This document shows positions 1-6,119 of a stretch of DNA of 6,119 bases, piece after piece (position 1 is the first letter of the stretch; every line of letters starts with the position of its first letter). The position numbers were made by a program, and so were the translations under genes. Origin of the DNA: an uncultured Variovorax sp. (GTDB lineage: Bacteria; Pseudomonadota; Gammaproteobacteria; Burkholderiales; Burkholderiaceae); the NCBI GenBank assembly GCA_946478645.1, contig CAMLCW010000313.1, positions 1-6,119 of the forward strand, given 5' to 3'. A model generated the notes under the pieces. That model saw only the letters and a list, made by a program, of their open reading frames with translations, ran no database searches and was not told where the DNA came from.

Positions 1-969
<969 letters not shown>

Positions 970-984
970 GATTTTTGTTTCAAT

Positions 985-1015
985 TTGGCGGGGCCTGCCG
1001 CGCTCCCGCTATCAT
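985..1015 (+). promoter_or_regulatory. Candidate sigma-70 promoter upstream of mlaF
   Basis: TATCAT at 1010-1015 matches the -10 consensus at 5 of 6 bases. TTGGCG at 985-990 matches the -35 consensus at 4 of 6. The spacer is 19 bases, longer than the ideal 17. AT-rich sequence (971-986) lies just upstream. Transcription would start near 1022, placing the strong hairpin at 1031-1057 in the very first bases of the transcript. This is inferred from sequence only. Confidence 0.35.
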
Positions 1016-1030
1016 TCGCGGAAACCGCAT

Positions 1031-1063
1031 GCCGGGATGCCCGAAAGGGTGCCCGGCTTTTTT
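1031..1063 (+). terminator. Strong intrinsic terminator between gltD and mlaF
   Basis: GCCGGG (1031-1036) pairs perfectly with CCCGGC (1052-1057). An inner stem of GCCC (1039-1042) with GGGT (1047-1050) closes a GAAA loop, leaving a small asymmetric internal bulge. Six T residues (1058-1063) follow directly. This is a classic Rho-independent terminator. It could end gltD transcription, or it could act as an attenuator if the mla promoter is the one proposed at 985-1015. The T-run stops six bases before the mlaF start codon. Confidence 0.8.
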
Positions 1064-1069
1064 ATTGAG

Positions 1070-1897
1070 ATGGACCCTGCCACACCACCGACCCACCCCT
1101 TCGTAGAGTTCCGCGATGTCACGTTCGGCTACGGCGCGCGCGCGATTCTCGGCGGCGTGTCGTTCTCCGTGCCGCGTGGCAAGGTCACGGCGCTGATGGG
1201 CGCTTCGGGCGGCGGCAAGACGACCGTGCTGCGGCTCGTCGGCGGCCAGCAGCGGGCGCAGCGCGGAGAGGTGTTGTTCGATGGGCACGATGTGGGCCGC
1301 TTCGATGCCGCGGCGCTGTACACGGCACGGCGCCGCATGGGCATGCTGTTCCAGTTCGGTGCGCTCTTCACGGACATGAGCGTGTTCGACAACGTGGCCT
1401 TCCCGCTGCGCGAGCACACGCAGCTGCCCGAGCCGCTGGTGCGCGACATCGTGCTCATGAAGCTCGACGCGGTCGGCCTGCGCGGCGCGCGCGACCTGAT
1501 GCCGAGCGAAATCTCGGGCGGCATGGCCCGGCGCGTGGCGCTGGCCCGCGCGATCGCACTCGATCCCGACCTCGTCATGTACGACGAGCCCTTTGCCGGC
1601 CTCGACCCGATCTCGCTGGGCACGGCGGCGCGGCTGATCCGGCGGCTCAACGACACGCTCGGACTCACGAGCATCGTGGTGTCGCACGATCTCGAGGAAA
1701 CCTTCCGCATCGCCGACCACGTGATCGTCCTGGCCAACGGCCGCATCGCCGCGCAGGGCGCGCCCGACGACGTGCGCCGGAGCGAGGACCCGCTGGTGCA
1801 CCAGTTCGTCAATGCGCTGCCCGAAGGGCCGGTGCACTTTCATTACCCCGGCGCCGGCATCGAGGAAGACTTCGATCCGCAGGGAGGCCGCGCATGA
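1070..1897 (+). CDS. mlaF: Mla phospholipid transporter ATPase MlaF
   Basis: MlaF is the cytoplasmic ATPase of the MlaFEDB inner-membrane complex, which moves phospholipid between the inner membrane and periplasmic MlaC. The 275-residue protein has a complete ABC ATPase core: A-loop Tyr21, Walker A GASGGGKT (44-51), Q-loop Gln95, signature ISGGM (148-152), Walker B LVMYDEP (168-174, catalytic Glu173), D-loop GLD and H-loop His206. The tail around residues 253-260 (GPVHFHYP) resembles the C-terminal extension of E. coli MlaF, which contacts the partner ATPase. That separates it from generic ABC ATPases. I chose ATG 1070 because the family begins shortly before the [10 protein letters not shown] strand. 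ATG 1037 is in frame but lies inside the terminator stem and would add [11 protein letters not shown]. Neither start has a convincing Shine-Dalgarno. The TGA overlaps the mlaE ATG, so translational coupling is likely. Confidence 0.93.
   Translation: MDPATPPTHPFVEFRDVTFGYGARAILGGVSFSVPRGKVTALMGASGGGKTTVLRLVGGQQRAQRGEVLFDGHDVGRFDAAALYTARRRMGMLFQFGALFTDMSVFDNVAFPLREHTQLPEPLVRDIVLMKLDAVGLRGARDLMPSEISGGMARRVALARAIALDPDLVMYDEPFAGLDPISLGTAARLIRRLNDTLGLTSIVVSHDLEETFRIADHVIVLANGRIAAQGAPDDVRRSEDPLVHQFVNALPEGPVHFHYPGAGIEEDFDPQGGRA
1881..1887 (+). promoter_or_regulatory. Ribosome binding site of mlaE
   Basis: AGGGAGG lies inside the end of mlaF, six bases before the mlaE ATG at 1894. It is a strong Shine-Dalgarno and fixes the mlaE start. 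Confidence 0.7.
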
Positions 1898-2676
1898 GCT
1901 GGTGGAATCCCGCCGACGTCGGCTTCGCGGTGCGCAGCAAGCTCGCCGGCCTGGGCTACGGCGCCAAGCTGTTCGTCCGCCTGGTGCTGCAGGGCGCTCA
2001 GAGCCTGCGGCGCTTCGGCCTGGTGCGCGACCAGATCCATTTCCTCGGCAACTATTCGCTGGCGATCATCGCGGTGTCCGGGCTCTTCGTCGGCTTCGTG
2101 CTCGGGCTGCAGATGTACTACGCGCTGCAGCGCTACGGCTCGTCCGAGGCGCTCGGCCTGCTGGTGGCGCTGAGCCTGGTGCGCGAGCTGGGCCCGGTCG
2201 TGGCGGCGCTGCTCTTCACCGGTCGGGCCGGCACCTCGCTGACCGCCGAGATCGGCCTCATGAAGGCCGGCGAGCAGCTCAGCGCGATGGAAATGATGGC
2301 CGTCGACCCGGTGCGGCGCATTCTGGCGCCGCGCTTCTGGGCCGGCGTCATCACGATGCCGCTGCTGGCGGCGGTGTTCAGCGCCGTGGGCATCATGGGC
2401 GGCTACGTGGTCGGCGTGCTGATGCTCGGCGTGGATCCCGGTGCTTTCTGGGGCCAGATGCAGGGCGGCGTCGACGTGTGGCGCGACGTCGGCAACGGCG
2501 TGATCAAGAGCATCGTCTTCGGCTTCACCGTGACCTTCATCGCGCTGCTGCAGGGCTACGAGGCGCAGCCCACGCCCGAAGGCGTGTCGCGCGCCACCAC
2601 GCGCACCGTGGTGATGGCGTCGCTGTCGGTGCTGGGGCTCGACTTCCTGCTCACCGCCATGATGTTCAGTATTTGA
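1894..2676 (+). CDS. mlaE: Mla phospholipid transporter permease MlaE
   Basis: MlaE is the integral-membrane permease of the complex. Two copies form the lipid path beneath the MlaD hexamer, driven by MlaF. The 260-residue length matches the family. A short amphipathic N-terminal region is followed by hydrophobic segments near residues 53-78, 86-108, 146-180 (probably two passes), 203-222 and 237-257. The family core is present: [27 protein letters not shown] at about 95-121, followed by a cytoplasmic stretch [17 protein letters not shown] (123-139) that contacts the ATPase. Near the C-terminus, [20 protein letters not shown] (221-240) is the conserved turn before the last helix. Translation overlaps the mlaF stop by four bases (ATGA), which points to matched synthesis of MlaF and MlaE. 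The identification is secure at family level, and the neighbours confirm the Mla role over other MCE-associated permeases. Confidence 0.94.
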   Translation: MSWWNPADVGFAVRSKLAGLGYGAKLFVRLVLQGAQSLRRFGLVRDQIHFLGNYSLAIIAVSGLFVGFVLGLQMYYALQRYGSSEALGLLVALSLVRELGPVVAALLFTGRAGTSLTAEIGLMKAGEQLSAMEMMAVDPVRRILAPRFWAGVITMPLLAAVFSAVGIMGGYVVGVLMLGVDPGAFWGQMQGGVDVWRDVGNGVIKSIVFGFTVTFIALLQGYEAQPTPEGVSRATTRTVVMASLSVLGLDFLLTAMMFSI

Positions 2677-2717
2677 AGGCGCCCCGGCTCCTTCGTTCTA
2701 AAGAGTGAGTGCAAACC

Positions 2718-3209
2718 ATGCAACGTTCCAACAATGACCTCTGGGTCGGCCTGTTCGTCCTGATCGGCGGCGCGGCGCTGCTTTTCCTCGCGCTGCAGTC
2801 CGCCAACCTGCTGAGCCTGAATTTTCAGCAGACCTACGACGTGGTCGCCCGTTTCCAGAACATCGGCGGGCTTAAGCCGCAGACGGCGGTCAAGAGTGCC
2901 GGCGTGGTGGTCGGCCGCGTTGAATCCATCACGTTCAACGACAAGACATTTCAGGCCGACGTCACGTTGGCTTTGCAAAAACGTTACAGTTTTCCCAAGG
3001 ACAGCTCGCTCAAGATCCTGACCAGTGGCTTGCTCGGCGAGCAGTACATCGGCATCGAGGCGGGCGCCGAGGAGAAGAACCTGCAGGCCGGCGACACGAT
3101 CACCTCCACCCAGTCGGCCGTGGTGCTCGAAAACCTGATCAGCCAATTCCTCTATAGCAAGGCGGCCGAAGGAAGCTCTTCGACGCCGGGAACAGCCAAC
3201 AAGAAATGA
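2718..3209 (+). CDS. mlaD: MCE-domain phospholipid-binding protein MlaD
   Basis: MlaD is a membrane-anchored periplasmic protein. In E. coli it forms a hexameric ring with a central hydrophobic pore on top of MlaE and hands lipid to or from MlaC. The 163-residue product has one N-terminal transmembrane helix (about 8-28, WVGLFVLIGGAALLFLAL). It then has a single MCE domain (about 39-118) containing VARFQNIGGLKPQTAVKSAGVVVGRV and LTSGLLGEQYIGIE. A C-terminal hydrophobic helix (AVVLENLISQFLYS, 134-147) corresponds to the pore-lining helices. E. coli MlaD is about 183 residues; the difference is in the tail. I chose ATG 2718, with GAG at 2707-2709 as a modest Shine-Dalgarno. GTG 2709 would add only three residues. 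A 41-base gap separates it from mlaE, and its stop overlaps the mlaA start. The middle (about 2930-3000) has several less GC-rich codons than its neighbours. Confidence 0.93.
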   Translation: MQRSNNDLWVGLFVLIGGAALLFLALQSANLLSLNFQQTYDVVARFQNIGGLKPQTAVKSAGVVVGRVESITFNDKTFQADVTLALQKRYSFPKDSSLKILTSGLLGEQYIGIEAGAEEKNLQAGDTITSTQSAVVLENLISQFLYSKAAEGSSSTPGTANKK

Positions 3210-3961
3210 AACCAACGAGCACTTTCATGCCGTTCGCTGCCCACAAGGCGGCGCGCGGCACGCGTTGGGCGGCCGCGCTGGCCGCCCTGGCCCTGGCTGC
3301 GGGATGCGCGAGCGGCCCCCAGGCGCATCCGGGCGATCCGTTCGAGCCGATGAACCGCGGCATCACGCGCTTCAACGACGTGGTGGACGACGCCGTGCTG
3401 GTGCCTGCGGCCACCGCCTACGAACGCGTGCTGCCGTCGATGGTGCGCACCGGCGTGGGCAACTTCTTCAGCAATGTCGGCGATATCTGGAGCTTCGCCA
3501 ACAGCGTGGCGCAGCTCAAGCTGCGCAACAGCGCCGAAACCTTCATGCGGCTCAACGTGAACACCTTCTTCGGGCTCGGCGGGTTGCTCGACGTGGCTTC
3601 CGAAGCCGGCATCTACCGCCACGAGGAAGATTTCGGCCAGACGCTGGGCCGCTGGGGCGTGGGGCCCGGCCCGTACGTGGTGCTGCCGGTGTTGGGCCCG
3701 TCGACGGTGCGGGACACCGCCGCCCTGCCGGTGAACAGCGCCGGCAGCGTGATCGGCAACATGCACGACGTGGCATGGCGCAACTCGCTCACGGTGCTGC
3801 AGGCGGTCGACACGCGCGCCCGGTACCTGCGTGCGGGGCGGCTGCTGAACGACGCCGCGCTCGACAAATACACCTTCACGCGCGACGCCTACCTGCAGCA
3901 TCGGCGCAGCGACGTCTACGATGGCAATCCGCCGGACGACGGCGATGAGGGCGGGAGGTAG
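3206..3961 (+). CDS. mlaA: Outer-membrane lipoprotein MlaA (VacJ family)
   Basis: MlaA is the outer-membrane component that removes misplaced phospholipid from the outer leaflet and passes it to MlaC; in E. coli it associates with OmpC/OmpF porins. The 251-residue protein starts with a basic n-region, a hydrophobic run (WAAALAALALAAG) and Cys34, the expected lipidated residue. Position -3 is Ala rather than the usual Leu. Residue +2 is Ala, compatible with sorting to the outer membrane. Family motifs follow: DPFEPMNR (44-51), NFFSNVGDIW, RLNVNTFFGLGGLLDVASEAGI, EDFGQTLGRWGVGPGPYVVLPVLGPSTVRD and DKYTFTRDAYLQHR. ATG 3206 overlaps the mlaD stop (ATGA). ATG 3227 (Met8) would give a shorter, more typical signal peptide and remains possible, and neither has a strong Shine-Dalgarno. 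The tail (NPPDDGDEGGR) is acidic and probably disordered. Confidence 0.93.
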   Translation: MKPTSTFMPFAAHKAARGTRWAAALAALALAAGCASGPQAHPGDPFEPMNRGITRFNDVVDDAVLVPAATAYERVLPSMVRTGVGNFFSNVGDIWSFANSVAQLKLRNSAETFMRLNVNTFFGLGGLLDVASEAGIYRHEEDFGQTLGRWGVGPGPYVVLPVLGPSTVRDTAALPVNSAGSVIGNMHDVAWRNSLTVLQAVDTRARYLRAGRLLNDAALDKYTFTRDAYLQHRRSDVYDGNPPDDGDEGGR

Positions 3962-3989
3962 ATCGGGGCAGAAGCAGGGCTGATCACCG

Positions 3990-4022
3990 CCGGATGCATG
4001 CGGTTCTGCTTGCATCCGGTTT
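3990..4022 (+). terminator. Strong hairpin between mlaA and mlaC, terminator-like
   Basis: CCGGATGCA (3990-3998) and TGCATCCGG (4011-4019) form a perfect 9-bp stem. The 12-base interior can pair three more bases (GCG with TGC) beyond a T-T mismatch. Only TTT follows (4020-4022) before a C, so the T-run is weak. It lies 28 bases past the mlaA stop. It could be a partial terminator that lowers mlaC-mlaB expression, or a 3'-end stabilising or RNA-processing hairpin for the upstream transcript. Confidence 0.4.
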
Positions 4023-4131
4023 CAAGGCTTCACCTGCGCTTCAGGGAACCCGGTCGGCTGGGCGCCTGTCGAACACGTTCTTTCCAGCAGGCGCGCAGCA
4101 TCGGTTGCGCGGCCTGACGGAGTTTCAACTT

Positions 4132-4138
4132 GAAGGGA
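4132..4138 (+). promoter_or_regulatory. Ribosome binding site of mlaC
   Basis: GAAGGGA lies five bases before ATG 4144. Together with the signal peptide beginning there, it decides the mlaC start against the longer in-frame option at 3994. Confidence 0.7.
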
Positions 4139-4143
4139 TTTCC

Positions 4144-4803
4144 ATGAACAACAAGATCTTGCAACGCCGCGGTTTCGGCCGCCTCGTCCTCGCCAGCGCA
4201 CTGCTCGTGGGTGCCGCCACCGCCTTAGTGCGCCCTGCGCATGCGGCCGACGAGGCGCCCGACGCGCTCGTCAAGCGGCTGTCGACCGACGTGCTCGAGA
4301 CCATCAAGGCCGACACGTCCATCAAGGCGGGCGACATCAACAAGATCATGGTGCTGGTCGACAGCAAGATCATGCCCAACGTCAACTTCCAGCGCATGAC
4401 GGCTTCCGCCGTCGGCCCGGCCTGGCGCCAGGCCACGCCGGAGCAGCAGAAGCGCCTGCAGGAAGAATTCAAGGCCCTGCTGGTGCGCACCTACGCGGGC
4501 GCGCTCGACCAGGTGAGCGACCAGACCGTCACGGTGCGTCCGTTCCGCGGTTCGCCCGACGACAAGGAGGTGCTGGTGCGCACCGAGGTCAAGGGCCGCG
4601 GCGACCCGGTCCAGCTCGACTACCGCCTCGAGAAGACGCCGGGGCAGGGCGGCGGCTGGAAGGTCTACAACCTCAATGTGCTGGGTGTCTGGCTGGTCGA
4701 CACCTACCGCACGCAGTTCGCGCAAGAGATCAACGCCCGCGGCATCGACGGCCTGATTGCAGCGCTCGCGGCGCGCAACAAGGGCAACAGCGGCCGGAGC
4801 TGA
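4144..4803 (+). CDS. mlaC: Periplasmic phospholipid carrier MlaC (Ttg2D family)
   Basis: MlaC is the soluble periplasmic shuttle that carries phospholipid between MlaA and the MlaFEDB complex. The 219-residue precursor has an N-terminal signal peptide ending in AHA, with cleavage expected after Ala34. The mature protein begins ADEAPDALVKRL. The family pattern is clear: the DINKIMVLVDSKIMPNVNFQRMTASAVGPAWRQATPEQQKRLQEEFKALLVRTYAGAL block (about 61-119), then a beta-rich half, then GWKVYNLNVLGVWLVDTYRTQFAQEINARGIDGLIAALAARN near the C-terminus. The start is set by the strong Shine-Dalgarno at 4132-4138. The signal peptide is unusual: QRRGFGRLVL carries a twin-arginine-like pattern, and Arg30 sits in the c-region, a feature common in Tat substrates. 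It follows mlaA after a 182-base hairpin-containing gap and precedes mlaB by four bases. Confidence 0.93.
   Translation: MNNKILQRRGFGRLVLASALLVGAATALVRPAHAADEAPDALVKRLSTDVLETIKADTSIKAGDINKIMVLVDSKIMPNVNFQRMTASAVGPAWRQATPEQQKRLQEEFKALLVRTYAGALDQVSDQTVTVRPFRGSPDDKEVLVRTEVKGRGDPVQLDYRLEKTPGQGGGWKVYNLNVLGVWLVDTYRTQFAQEINARGIDGLIAALAARNKGNSGRS
4796..4799 (+). promoter_or_regulatory. Ribosome binding site of mlaB
   Basis: GGAG inside the last codons of mlaC is eight bases before ATG 4808. It supports that start over the in-frame TTG at 4757. Confidence 0.55.
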
Positions 4804-4807
4804 CGCC

Positions 4808-5080
4808 ATGCTGGTGCTGCCCTCGAAGCTCACGCACGACGACGCCCCCGCCTGCATGCGCATGCTGCAGCAGGGGCTGGCGGGGCAGACCGACACCTCG
4901 ACCGTGGTCGACGCCAGCGCGCTCGCGCAGTTCGACTCCTCGGCGCTTGCGGTGTTGCTCGAATGCCGGCGCGAATCGAGCGCCATCGGCCGCGGCTTCG
5001 CGGTCAAGGGGCTGCCGCCCCGGCTGCGCGAGCTGGCTGCGCTGTACGGCGTCGCGAGCCTGCTGCCGGCGGCGCCCTGA
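4808..5080 (+). CDS. mlaB: STAS-domain protein MlaB
   Basis: MlaB is a small cytoplasmic STAS-domain protein that binds MlaF and, in E. coli, is needed for stability and activity of the MlaFEDB complex. The product is 90 residues, close to the roughly 97 of E. coli MlaB. The STAS core is visible: the TVVDASALAQFDSSALAVLLECRRE strand-helix unit at about 32-56, a second strand GFAVKGLP (63-70), and a final helix ending in LAALYGVASLLP, similar to the end of E. coli MlaB. Ser44 in the DSS motif lines up with the functionally important Thr52 of E. coli MlaB, so the hydroxyl is kept. ATG 4808 has GGAG upstream; the in-frame TTG at 4757 would add 17 Arg/Ala-rich residues that overlap mlaC and look non-native. 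The four-base spacing from mlaC implies co-translation. Confidence 0.88.
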   Translation: MLVLPSKLTHDDAPACMRMLQQGLAGQTDTSTVVDASALAQFDSSALAVLLECRRESSAIGRGFAVKGLPPRLRELAALYGVASLLPAAP

Positions 5081-5111
5081 GCCGCCTTCGGGGCCACCGC
5101 GTCGGCCGGCG

Positions 5112-5135
5112 CGGGCGCGGGACATCGGACGCCCG
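5112..5135 (+). other. Small hairpin after mlaB
   Basis: CGGGCG (5112-5117) and CGCCCG (5130-5135) form a perfect 6-bp stem around a 12-base loop. No T-run follows, so this is not an intrinsic terminator. In such GC-rich sequence it may be chance. Confidence 0.2.
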
Positions 5136-5160
5136 TCCAGCGGGCAACCTGGCGCACCCG

Positions 5161-5166
5161 TAAAAT
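5161..5166 (+). promoter_or_regulatory. Candidate -10 element for the downstream ABC gene
   Basis: TAAAAT matches the -10 consensus at 5 of 6 bases and stands out as the only AT-rich patch in the 97-base gap after mlaB. No recognisable -35 lies 16-19 bases upstream. A start near 5173 would leave about five bases before ATG 5178, so the mRNA would be nearly leaderless. The absence of a Shine-Dalgarno before that ATG fits this. Confidence 0.4.
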
Positions 5167-5177
5167 CGCCGGCTCCC

Positions 5178-6119
<942 letters not shown>

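Larger units (their letters stand above)
3962..4143 (+). other. Intergenic gap between mlaA and mlaC
   Basis: This 182-base gap is the largest break in the cluster. It contains the hairpin at 3990-4019 and the mlaC ribosome binding site near its end. The mlaC frame is open from ATG 3994 across the gap, but that extension would put about 50 non-signal-like residues ahead of a clear signal peptide, so I treat it as noncoding. I found no convincing -35/-10 pair here. Confidence 0.6.

Noticed and set aside
980..1843. Long minus-strand open frame (287 codons) opposite mlaF
   Set aside because: Its product is rich in His, Arg, Ala and Glu with no domain, and it mirrors the clear MlaF frame. Long antisense frames are expected in GC-rich coding DNA.
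1812..2708. Plus-strand 298-codon frame over mlaE
   Set aside because: Arg/Ala/Gly-rich shadow translation, whereas mlaE in the other frame has all family motifs and membrane segments.
3152..4015. Minus-strand 287-codon frame opposite mlaA
   Set aside because: His/Arg/Ala-rich shadow of mlaA with no plausible domain.
3994..4143. N-terminal extension of mlaC from ATG 3994
   Set aside because: It would start inside the hairpin stem and place about 50 residues ahead of a good signal peptide. A strong ribosome binding site precedes ATG 4144.
4757..4807. Upstream TTG start for mlaB
   Set aside because: It adds 17 Arg/Ala-rich residues overlapping mlaC, and ATG 4808 has its own GGAG and fits STAS length.

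Overview
The window looks like chromosomal DNA of a high-GC betaproteobacterium, most likely order Burkholderiales and close to the Comamonadaceae (for example Variovorax or Acidovorax relatives). This placement rests on strong G/C bias at third codon positions, on protein motifs, and on the gene order gltD | mlaF-mlaE-mlaD-mlaA-mlaC-mlaB | ABC ATPase. It is inference, not a database match. All genes are on the + strand, coding density is high, and I see no mobile element, CRISPR array, tRNA or rRNA.

Layout: (1) 1-969 is the 3' part of gltD, the glutamate synthase small subunit, which begins before the window. (2) 970-1069 is a short regulatory gap. It holds a candidate promoter and a very clear intrinsic terminator hairpin whose T-run ends only six bases before the chosen mlaF start. 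(3) 1070-5080 is a complete set of genes for the Mla phospholipid-transport pathway. It encodes the ATPase MlaF, permease MlaE, MCE-domain protein MlaD, outer-membrane lipoprotein MlaA, periplasmic carrier MlaC and STAS protein MlaB. (4) 5178-6119 is the start of a second, different ABC ATPase gene of the ABC-2/YadG type. It is open at the window edge, and its permease would be expected just downstream.

The Mla genes work as one machine. MlaF2E2D6B2 sits in the inner membrane, MlaC shuttles phospholipid through the periplasm, and MlaA (with a porin in E. coli) handles lipid at the outer membrane. The system maintains outer-membrane lipid asymmetry. In E. coli mlaA (vacJ) lies apart from mlaFEDCB. 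Here it sits inside the cluster between mlaD and mlaC, so every dedicated component is in one run. Coupling is tight at mlaF/mlaE (ATGA overlap), mlaD/mlaA (ATGA overlap) and mlaC/mlaB (4-base gap). It is loose at mlaE/mlaD (41 bases) and mlaA/mlaC (182 bases with a strong hairpin).

The content is well-known biology; I do not see a wholly new system. The points most worth a second look are the terminator wedged against mlaF, the hairpin-bearing gap between mlaA and mlaC, and the Tat-like signal peptide on MlaC.
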